NCBI GenBank assembly: GCA_031422915.1
Contig: JANPEK010000024.1
Coordinates: forward strand, 1-20,303
Direction of reading: 5' to 3'
Source of the DNA: JANMEX01 sp031422915
GTDB taxonomy: Bacteria; Pseudomonadota; Alphaproteobacteria; Rhizobiales; Rhizobiaceae
Length of the DNA stretch: 20,303 nt
In this document: one piece after another, positions 6,487 through 13,399 of the stretch
Layout: every line of letters begins with the position of its first letter
How positions within the stretch are numbered: position 1 is the first letter of the stretch
Program-made: the position numbers and the translations under genes
Notes under the pieces: model-generated
The model's database searches: none
What the model saw: the letters and a program-made list of their open reading frames with translations, nothing else
What the model was told of the DNA's origin: nothing

Positions 6487-7518
6487 ATGCCGCATCGCTT
6501 TCTCGTCAAGGACATCGCCTTTCAGGCAGGCCTCAGCACGGCAACAGTTGACCGCGTCTTGAACGGCAGGATGGGTGTGCGCGGCCAGACCGCCGTGCGT
6601 GTCGACGCTGCAGTTCGGGAATTGGAGCGACAGGAAAGCAATCTGGCACGCAGCGGCAAGACGTCGGTGATCGACGTGGTCATCGAAGCACCCGAGCGGT
6701 TTTCGAGCGAAGTTCGAACAGCTTTCGAGCGCGAGGCAGGCACCTTTTATCCGGAAATGTTCCGCATTCGCTTCCAAAGCGCCGAGGTCATTGCGGAGGA
6801 TGATTTCATCAAATTTCTCGACCGCATCCGGCTGCGCGGCAGCGCCGGTGTCGTGGTCAAGGCGCGCGATACGGTGGGCATTGTTAATGCTGTGCGCAAG
6901 CTTGTGGCCGCCGGAATTCCCGTGGTTACACTCGTCACAGACCTGCCCGGTTCAAACCGTCTGGCCTACACCGGCATGAATAACAAAGCGGCAGGTGCAA
7001 CCGCCGCATTTCTGATCGCGCAGACGATTGGCAACGCTGGAGGCCGGGTGCTGGCAACCTTGTCATCATCAAATTTCCACGGTGAGGAGCAGCGCGTCGA
7101 TGGCTTCCGTGCGACAATGGCCAAAATAGCTCCGCATGTCTTGGTAACGGATATTTCTGAAGGGTTTGGCAGAGATGTCGCCACCGGCGAACTGGTAGGC
7201 AAAGCGCTTGTGCGTGAACCGGATATCTGCGCCGTCTATTCGGCAGGCGGTGGCAACCGGTCGATCTTGCAGGCTTTCGACCATGCCAACCGGAAGTGCC
7301 GCGTGTTTGTCGCGCACGATCTTGACGCCGACAACCGCAGCCTCTTGGCCGAAGAACGGATCAACTACGTGCTTCATCACGACTTGCGGCTGGATGTCCG
7401 CACAATTTACCGGCATCTAATGGGTCGCAATCACAGAACGGGCACGACAGACGCAGCGCTTTCGCAGATCGTCGTGGTCACGCCGTTCAACATGACCGGC
7501 GGCGGTGAACCAACCTGA
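6487..7518 (+). CDS. LacI-family transcriptional regulator
   Basis: The 343-residue protein has a LacI-type DNA-binding head (VKDIAFQAGLSTATVDRVLNG, about residues 7-27) with the hinge region after it, then a periplasmic-binding-protein-like effector domain to the C-terminus. The recognition helix reads STATVDRVLN rather than the more common TVSRVLN. The start at 6487 is chosen because the head begins here as in other LacI proteins, with AGGA about 10 bases upstream; the open frame extends upstream to 6298 through the divergent gene. It is divergent from the dioxygenase and SDR genes and 252 bases upstream of a PLP decarboxylase on the same strand. The ligand is probably a sugar or related small molecule, as in the family, but nothing here identifies it. 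Confidence 0.92.
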   Translation: MPHRFLVKDIAFQAGLSTATVDRVLNGRMGVRGQTAVRVDAAVRELERQESNLARSGKTSVIDVVIEAPERFSSEVRTAFEREAGTFYPEMFRIRFQSAEVIAEDDFIKFLDRIRLRGSAGVVVKARDTVGIVNAVRKLVAAGIPVVTLVTDLPGSNRLAYTGMNNKAAGATAAFLIAQTIGNAGGRVLATLSSSNFHGEEQRVDGFRATMAKIAPHVLVTDISEGFGRDVATGELVGKALVREPDICAVYSAGGGNRSILQAFDHANRKCRVFVAHDLDADNRSLLAEERINYVLHHDLRLDVRTIYRHLMGRNHRTGTTDAALSQIVVVTPFNMTGGGEPT

Positions 7519-7770
7519 CATGACCGATATGGAAACCGCGTGCAGAGACGGTGGCTACTATGAGGAAAAGAACCCGCGGCCGGCATCATCGCGACGCAAC
7601 TGCTCAACGAGAAAATTGACGCTGAAGACAAGTCACCCTGAATTGACAATTTCTTGCAGGCCCTTCGTCAGCAATCCCACGCAACACCGGGCTTTCTTCA
7701 CGGACGCAACGCCGCCAACGTGACGGAAGGATTGAAGTGTGTTCTGATATTTCGGTGCGATACCGGAACC

Positions 7771-9243
7771 ATGACCATGTCTGACGCGCTGAACAACAAA
7801 CCTGAAGAGACGCTCGACCCTGATGACTGGGAGGCTGCGAGAATACTTGCACACCGGGTCGTGGATGATGCCATTGCGCACTTGAGTGATGTTCGCCAGC
7901 GTCCCGTCTGGCAGGACATGCCCGCACATGTCCGCGCGGCATACCTGACACCGGTCCCGGATCAGCCGACGCCGCTCGAAAATGTCTATGACCATTTGAC
8001 CGAGAACCTGATGCCTTACCCGATGGGCAACATCCATCCGCGCTTCTGGGGCTGGTATATGGGCGCGGGGAATTTCACCGGTGCGTTGGCCGATTTCCTC
8101 GCTGCCATCGAAGGCTCCAATCTTGGCGGCGGCAACACTGCGGCAGCGCAGCTTGACCGGCAAGTGGTCAATTGGCTGAAGGAGATGATGGGCTTTCCGG
8201 CCAGCGCCAGCGGCACGCTGACGTCTGGCGGCTCCATGGCCAACATGATCGGGCTGACGGTTGCGCGCAATGCGATGGCGGGTGTCGATGTGCGCATTGA
8301 AGGCGTGACCAATCTGCCGCAGCCACTGCGCTATTATGCCTCCGATCAAGTCCACAGCTGCCACCAGAAAGCGATGGAAACACTCGGACTTGGCAGCCGG
8401 GCCTTGAGATTGGTGCCGTCAGATCAGAATTTTCGCATGGATGTCGCGGCATTGGAGGCAATGATCATAGAAGACCGCGCCGCAGGTCTGCGCCCGGCCT
8501 GCGTGATCGCCACGGCAGGCACAACCAACACCGGTTCGATTGATGATTTGAAAGCCATCGGAGCACTGTGCCGCCGCGAAGGGCTATGGTTCCACATCGA
8601 CGGCTGTATCGGCGCATTGATAAAGATCGCACCAGCACACAGCTTTTTGGTCGACGGCATCGAGACTGCGGATTCATTGGCACTTGATCCGCACAAGTGG
8701 CTGCATACACCCTTTGAAGCAGGTTGCGCCCTGGTGCGGGACCGCAAGCTGCATTTCTCAACATTCGCCTTGCACGGCGACTATCTGGAAGAAAAGCCGC
8801 GCGGCGTGGCAGCGGGAGAATATTTGTTTGACTATGGATTCGAACTGTCGCGCGGCTTCAAGGCACTTAAAATCTGGATGTCGTTGAAAGAGCAAGGTGT
8901 TGCCAAGTTCGGGCGCCTGATTGACCAGAATATCGCCCAAGGCACGTATCTGACTGCCTTGATCGCGCGCGAACCAAAGCTTGAGCAGATGGCTCCGACC
9001 GTCATCAATGTCGTCTGTTTCCGCTATCGTGTCGAAGGCGCGGACGAGACGGCGCACAAGGCGCTGAACAGCGAAATCATGCTGCGCATGCAGGAAGAGG
9101 GCACCGCTGTCATCACCGACACGACAATCCACGGCCGCCATTGCCTGCGCGCGGCGGTCAACAATCACCGCACGAAGCGTGAGGATTTGGATTTGCTGGT
9201 GAGCGAAGTCACACGGCGGGGGCTGGAACTTGCGGGTGGATAG
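7771..9243 (+). CDS. Group II PLP-dependent decarboxylase (aromatic amino acid/glutamate decarboxylase-like)
   Basis: The 490-residue protein belongs to the Pyridoxal_deC family. The motif DPHKWLHTP holds Lys309, the expected Schiff-base lysine. His195 (SDQVHSC) and Asp277 (WFHIDGC) match the residues that stack on and anchor PLP in DOPA decarboxylase. An N-terminal stretch with PMGNIHPRFWGWYMG resembles the aromatic-L-amino-acid decarboxylase substrate-side segment. Length fits this family (about 470-500). Substrates in the family include DOPA, tryptophan, tyrosine, glutamate and others; which applies is not readable. The start is either ATG at 7771 or ATG at 7777; ribosome sites are weak for both, with GGA at 7765-7767. 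It is the last intact gene before a pseudogene whose start lies 6 bases downstream. Confidence 0.88.
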   Translation: MTMSDALNNKPEETLDPDDWEAARILAHRVVDDAIAHLSDVRQRPVWQDMPAHVRAAYLTPVPDQPTPLENVYDHLTENLMPYPMGNIHPRFWGWYMGAGNFTGALADFLAAIEGSNLGGGNTAAAQLDRQVVNWLKEMMGFPASASGTLTSGGSMANMIGLTVARNAMAGVDVRIEGVTNLPQPLRYYASDQVHSCHQKAMETLGLGSRALRLVPSDQNFRMDVAALEAMIIEDRAAGLRPACVIATAGTTNTGSIDDLKAIGALCRREGLWFHIDGCIGALIKIAPAHSFLVDGIETADSLALDPHKWLHTPFEAGCALVRDRKLHFSTFALHGDYLEEKPRGVAAGEYLFDYGFELSRGFKALKIWMSLKEQGVAKFGRLIDQNIAQGTYLTALIAREPKLEQMAPTVINVVCFRYRVEGADETAHKALNSEIMLRMQEEGTAVITDTTIHGRHCLRAAVNNHRTKREDLDLLVSEVTRRGLELAGG

Positions 9244-9249
9244 AGGAAG

Positions 9250-9514
9250 ATGGATAGTTTGATGATTATCCGACCAGACCCTTATATCCACCACCCCGCC
9301 CTGCGCGGCAAAATCGCCGATCCGCACATCGGATTTTATCCGTCCCGACATGACGCGGGAAGAGCAGGTCAGCTACATCGCCACCGGCAAAGGCTTCCCC
9401 GGCACGAGCTTGCAATATGTCGAAAACATTGCCGAGCATTTTGCCGCGCTGGGGATTGTGGACAGCGAGGTGGTGGAATTGCTGGCGGGCGCACGGAAAT
9501 ATGCGTCGCGGTGA
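9250..9514 (+). pseudogene. Remnant of a gamma-glutamylcyclotransferase-like gene with its middle deleted
   Basis: An ATG at 9250, with AGGAAG just before it, opens a frame reading DPYIHHPALRGKIADP, which matches from memory the N-terminus of rhizobial gamma-glutamylcyclotransferases. After about 9330 that frame becomes meaningless. Another frame, 9332-9514, reads DFIRPDMTREEQVSYIATG and later LQYVENIAEHFAALGIVDSE. This matches the ChaC-like C-terminus, where GxxGxSxxYxxN and hALGI motifs are typical. About 150 residues, including the catalytic core, are missing between them, and the junction is out of frame. The intact enzyme would cleave gamma-glutamyl peptides such as glutathione. The N-terminal match is less certain than the C-terminal one. 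Confidence 0.55.
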
Positions 9515-9696
9515 GCGGGCAACGCGAATTGAGATTGCGCTGAGGTTTCCAGGACAAACCAATTTGAATGCCCCAAGATGCGGCCCAGTCCACGGCGCTC
9601 TTTTGCTGGAACCATTTGTCATCTCAGCCGTTGTTTGCAGCTGTTCATTCGATATGCTGACCAAACTATATTTCACCGGTCTCCTGGAAAACAAAT

Positions 9697-10824
9697 ATGA
9701 AAAGCGCCCTCGCCTGCTGGATGGAAAAGTCGCGCTTGCAAGCCGGGATCGGCGCGGCAGCACTGAGCCTGGTTGCGGCGACACCCGCGATCGCCCACGT
9801 CAAATGGTTCGCACCATTCATTGTCGGAGCAAAGCCGCAGCCTGTGGTGAACACGCTGGAAAATCCCTGGTTCTGGACGGGCATCGCGCTCGTGCTGGTA
9901 TTCCTGATCGCCACGCGCCTTGTCGAGAACTCCTCTTTCGGCGAAAATGCGATGAAAATCATGGACCGCGCCACCGATCCGCTCTGGCTGCGGCTGGATG
10001 ATTTCGTGCGCTGTGTCATCGGCGGGTTTTTCATCGCGATCTTTGCGGTCGGCGGCGTCTATCTGACGCCGGACTTGAAAACCTCGTCCGAGTGGGTGTC
10101 CTGGGCGCAGCTGCTGATCGCGGTCGGCGTGTTCTGGCGTTGGACCATGCCGCTGTCGGCGGCGGGCATTATCGGCCTTTGGCTTCTGGCCATGCGGGAT
10201 TATGATCTTTTCCACCTGCTCGACTACTTATCACTCGGCGTTGGCGTGGCGGCCTATCTCGTGCTCGCCGCCTCCGACAATCCGGAATGGCGCAAGCACC
10301 GTTTTGAAGTTCTGCGCTGGGCAGTGGCAATCGCGCTGATGTGGTCGAGCCTGGAAAAGTTCGCCTATCCAGACTGGTTCTACCCGGTAGTGGCAGAAAA
10401 GCCGTTCCTGACTTTCGGCATGCCGCGAGATGTGTTCATTCCGATGGCGGGCGTTGCGGAATTCACCATGGGCTTCGGTCTTCTGGCGACGCCGCTCGTG
10501 CGGCGCTTGTCCGCGCTCGCGCTGCTCATCATCTTCAATGCGGCGGTCTATCCATTCGGCCGCGTTGATCTGGTGGGCCACGCGCTTGTCATGATGATGA
10601 TCATCGCCATCGCCGTCGATCAGACAAGGGATCTGCATTTTCTTAACGCCGTCCGACGCCATATCACCCTGCTGCCGGTGTCGCTGGCCGGATTTCTGGT
10701 GGTTTTTGTGACCGGCTACTGGGGCCTGCACGCCACATTTTACGGCCTTGAAGGCGCTCCGGCGGCGCAGCCAATGAGCACGCACAGCGCAGACCCAGAC
10801 AACCCGCATGTGACGAGCGAGTAG
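9697..10824 (+). CDS. Multi-pass membrane protein of unknown function
   Basis: The 375-residue protein has a signal-like N-terminus (about 15-33, ending ATPAIA) followed at once by HVKWFAPF, and about nine or ten further hydrophobic spans between residues 58 and 346. The C-terminal tail (about 352-375) is polar. I do not recognise a characterised family. The segment around 245-310, with AGVAEFTMGFGLL, LLIIFNAAVYPFG and DLVGHALVMMM, is reminiscent of DoxX-type membrane proteins, a weak resemblance only. The ATG at 9697 has no strong ribosome site; a second ATG at 9721 is possible. It sits between two decayed genes, a gamma-glutamylcyclotransferase remnant and a GFA-family remnant, but is itself uninterrupted, which argues it is still functional. 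Confidence 0.75.
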   Translation: MKSALACWMEKSRLQAGIGAAALSLVAATPAIAHVKWFAPFIVGAKPQPVVNTLENPWFWTGIALVLVFLIATRLVENSSFGENAMKIMDRATDPLWLRLDDFVRCVIGGFFIAIFAVGGVYLTPDLKTSSEWVSWAQLLIAVGVFWRWTMPLSAAGIIGLWLLAMRDYDLFHLLDYLSLGVGVAAYLVLAASDNPEWRKHRFEVLRWAVAIALMWSSLEKFAYPDWFYPVVAEKPFLTFGMPRDVFIPMAGVAEFTMGFGLLATPLVRRLSALALLIIFNAAVYPFGRVDLVGHALVMMMIIAIAVDQTRDLHFLNAVRRHITLLPVSLAGFLVVFVTGYWGLHATFYGLEGAPAAQPMSTHSADPDNPHVTSE

Positions 10825-10862
10825 GATGGCGCGTGCGAAGAACGCTCTGAAATGGAGGTTAC

Positions 10863-10885
10863 GCAGTGCTGAAATTCAGCATTGC
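10863..10885. repeat. 23-nt near-perfect palindrome
   Basis: GCAGTGCTGAA (10863-10873) pairs with TTCAGCATTGC (10875-10885) around a single A, with one G-T mismatch. It lies 38 bases after the membrane-protein stop. It has no T tract, so it is not a standard terminator; it could be an operator or an RNA hairpin. No gene was seen in 10825-11049. Confidence 0.4.
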
Positions 10886-11049
10886 CGGAATCCAAAGATC
10901 AAGCCTCACACGAACAGTGCTCGCGCTGCAACACCGCAATTATGGCCGTCATCGTCTGACAATCAGCTGCCAAAGCATGGCGCTGCGCCGGTTGAACATG
11001 CGTCGGTCTCGATACAGTCTGCAAGCTTTAATCCGCATAACGAGGCACC

Positions 11050-11529
11050 ACGCGTCTGCACGGCTCCTGCCACTGCAAAAGTGTGACTTCAGCGTCGAGT
11101 CCGCGCACCCTTACCCGTCCATCCTTTGCTGCTGCAAAATTTGCGCAAAGACCGCAGGCGCGGGCGGCTATTCCATCAATCTTGGCGCTGATTTTTCACA
11201 CTCGACGTTTCAGGCCAAGAGAATATCCGCGTGTACCGCGCGCGGCTTGCTGGCACGGAATCCGGCGAAGAATCGCAGAGTCCCGGCGAGCGCAGCTTTT
11301 GCGTCTATTGCGGCAGCGCTCTCTGGCTTCGGAATCCGCGCTGGCCCGGTCTCGTCCACTCGCACGCCTGTGCCATCGACACCGAACTTCCCGTGCCGCC
11401 GCAGCGGACGCGCCTGATGTTGGGGAGCAAGGCGGATGGGTTCAGCCGGAGATCAGAGATGGGGCCAAAGTGTTTGACTTGTTCCCAGGGGAAAGCATCG
11501 CCGAGTGGCATGAGCGGCCGGGGTTCTAA
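11050..11529 (+). pseudogene. Decayed GFA-family (CENP-V/GFA) gene
   Basis: The three forward frames in turn read a complete GFA-family protein. LHGSCHCKSVT is in one frame from 11056. SVESAHPYPSILCCCKICAKT through INLGADF continues in the next from about 11090. ENIRVYRARL to FCVYCGSALWLRNPRWPG is in a third from 11219. GWVQPEIRDGAKVFDLFP to WHERPGF then returns to the first frame and stops at 11529. The zinc cysteines (CHC, CxxC and FCVYCGS) are recognisable. Each frame change is a net loss of one base (about 11088, 11215 and 11437). The codon where family members start is ACG at 11050, with GAGG before it and an in-frame stop at 11038. The gene cannot make a full protein as it stands. GFA proteins are glutathione-dependent formaldehyde-activating-enzyme relatives, mostly uncharacterised. 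Confidence 0.8.
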
Positions 11530-11554
11530 AAACCTTGACCTGCAGACAAGTCAA
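11528..11554 (-). terminator. Rho-independent terminator of leuC
   Basis: On the minus strand TTGACTTG and CAGGTCAA form an 8-bp stem (one G-T pair) with a TCTG loop (11535-11554), followed by GG and five T. It lies 28 bases after the leuC stop and overlaps the end of the opposite-strand GFA pseudogene. Confidence 0.7.
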
Positions 11555-11582
11555 AAGCTGCTTGCGTCAAAACGGCGTCATC

Positions 11583-12995
11583 TCACTCCCACTCGCGGAT
11601 ATCAACAAAATGACCGGCAATCGCCGCTGCTGCCGCCATCGCGGGCGAAACCAGATGTGTGCGGCCTTTGAAGCCTTGACGGCCTTCAAAATTGCGGTTG
11701 GATGTCGAGGCGCATCGCTCACCCGGCTTGAGGCGGTCATCGTTCATCGCAAGGCACATCGAACAGCCCGGTTCGCGCCAGTCAAAGCCTGCCGCCTTGA
11801 AAATGGCGTCGAGGCCTTCGGCTTCCGCCATTTCCTTTACGAGACCGGAACCAGGCACGATCATCGCAGACACGGTTGAAGCGACGGTCTTGCCTTCGAC
11901 AACCTTGGCGACCTCGCGCAAATCTTCGATGCGGCCATTGGTGCACGAGCCGATGAATACCCGGTCAAGCGCAATATCGGTCATCCTGGTGCCGGGCTTC
12001 AGGCCCATATAATCAAGCGCGCGCCACTTGGAGGTGCGTTTGTTTTCGTCTTGAATCTCATCAGGATTGGGCACCGCACCCATGACCGAGATGACATCTT
12101 CAGGTGAAGAGCCCCACGACACGATTGGCGGCAGCATGGCCGCATCAAGCACCACGACCTTGTCGAAATGCGCGCCTTCGTCAGTGTAAAGCGTTTTCCA
12201 ATAGTCCAGCGCCATATCGAAAGCAGCGCCCTTCGGCGCGCGCGGCTTGTCCTTGATGTACGCAAATGTTTTTTCGTCCGGCGCGATCAGGCCGGCGCGT
12301 GCGCCGCCCTCGATGGTCATGTTGCAGACCGTCATACGCCCTTCCATTGAGAGGGCGCGGATCGCTTCGCCTGCAAATTCGATGACATGGCCGTTGCCGC
12401 CTGCTGTTCCGATTTCGCCGATGATGGCAAGGATGATGTCCTTGGCTGTGACATGCGGCGGCAACTGGCCGTCCACGCGCACCAGCATGTTCTTTGCCTT
12501 CTTCTGGATCAGCGTCTGGGTGGCGAGAACATGCTCGACTTCCGACGTGCCGATGCCGTGCGCCAGAGCGCCGAACGCGCCATGGGTGGACGTATGGCTG
12601 TCACCGCACACGATCGTCATGCCCGGCAAGGTGAAACCTTGCTCCGGCCCCACGATGTGGACAATGCCCTGACGAATGTCGTTTTGGTCGAAATACTCGA
12701 CCTTGAAATCAGCGGCATTCTGCGCCAGCGCCTCGACCTGAATGCGGCTTTCCTCATTCTTGATGCCAAGCTTGCGGTCCGGCGAGGTTGGCACATTGTG
12801 ATCGACAACAGCCAGCGTCTTCTCCGGGTGCCGGACCTGACGGTGGGCAAGGCGCAGCGCCTCGAACGCCTGCGGGCTTGTCACCTCATGAACCAGATGG
12901 CGGTCAATATACAGAAGGCAGGTGCCGTCTTCTTGGCGGTCGACCACATGATCGGCAAAAATCTTGTCATAGAGCGTTCTAGGGGCAGAAGTCAT
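11583..12995 (-). CDS. leuC: 3-isopropylmalate dehydratase large subunit
   Basis: The 470-residue protein matches LeuC, which with LeuD isomerises 2-isopropylmalate to 3-isopropylmalate in leucine biosynthesis. The three 4Fe-4S cluster cysteines are in place: Cys351 in IGSCTNGR, and Cys411 and Cys414 in PGCSMC. Family motifs VDHNVPT, GDSHTSTHGAFGAL and NMTIEGGARAG are intact. The start at 12995 (MTSAPRTLYDKIF) is chosen by comparison with other LeuC proteins and a modest AAGAGA about 9 bases upstream; the open frame continues to 13025. leuD is not adjacent in this window, as is common in rhizobia. A clear terminator follows. Assignment is secure. Confidence 0.97.
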   Translation of the reverse strand: MTSAPRTLYDKIFADHVVDRQEDGTCLLYIDRHLVHEVTSPQAFEALRLAHRQVRHPEKTLAVVDHNVPTSPDRKLGIKNEESRIQVEALAQNAADFKVEYFDQNDIRQGIVHIVGPEQGFTLPGMTIVCGDSHTSTHGAFGALAHGIGTSEVEHVLATQTLIQKKAKNMLVRVDGQLPPHVTAKDIILAIIGEIGTAGGNGHVIEFAGEAIRALSMEGRMTVCNMTIEGGARAGLIAPDEKTFAYIKDKPRAPKGAAFDMALDYWKTLYTDEGAHFDKVVVLDAAMLPPIVSWGSSPEDVISVMGAVPNPDEIQDENKRTSKWRALDYMGLKPGTRMTDIALDRVFIGSCTNGRIEDLREVAKVVEGKTVASTVSAMIVPGSGLVKEMAEAEGLDAIFKAAGFDWREPGCSMCLAMNDDRLKPGERCASTSNRNFEGRQGFKGRTHLVSPAMAAAAAIAGHFVDIREWE

Positions 12996-13399
12996 CGTGC
13001 TATTCTCTTTAAATTGGTCAATCAAACGGATCAGAAACGCCGCGCGGGCGGCTGGCCAATCTCAGCCGACGCGGCAGGTCAGAGCACCGGAAAGACGGGC
13101 AAAAAACCGTCCCGGCAGGCGCTTGTGATCCTGCAGGACAATCGCCTTTTCGCAGGCCGACTTGTCAGTTTTGCCGTGTTTTTGCATCATCATGGGCTCT
13201 TATCAGGATTTCGCCAAACCGGCAATCACATTGGCGGCTGCGGTGCAAAGGACAGGCGTCAGTGGCCGAAACAAGAAAGAATCCGCTTTTCGCTGCATTG
13301 CAACAGGTGTATACACCCGCCACTTGAAAGGCCTGAGACAGATCATAACCCGGCCATCGCGGCTCAATACTTCGCTGCAACAAAGCTGAAAAATCCATC
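12996..13399. other. 404-base intergenic region between leuC and kup
   Basis: This divergent intergenic region contains no convincing gene; the short open frames in it show no family resemblance. The only clear structure is the perfect 12-nt palindrome at 13306-13317. It must contain the promoters for both leuC and kup, but no strong -35/-10 pair stood out, and I saw no leucine-rich leader peptide. Confidence 0.5.
13306..13317. promoter_or_regulatory. Perfect palindrome GGTGTATACACC, candidate operator
   Basis: A 12-nt perfect palindrome lies 82 bases upstream of the kup start. Its GTATAC core resembles operators bound by GntR-family regulators (for example TTGTATACAA types). No such regulator gene is in the window, so the role is an inference. 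Confidence 0.35.

Noticed and set aside
10826..11086. Possible small gene of 86 codons after the membrane protein
   Set aside because: There is no recognisable motif or good ribosome site, and it runs into the GFA remnant in a different frame.
13091..13125. Hairpin with an A-rich loop (GACGGGCAAAAAACCGTC) as a terminator
   Set aside because: The stem is only 5 bp and the homopolymer is in the loop, not after the stem.
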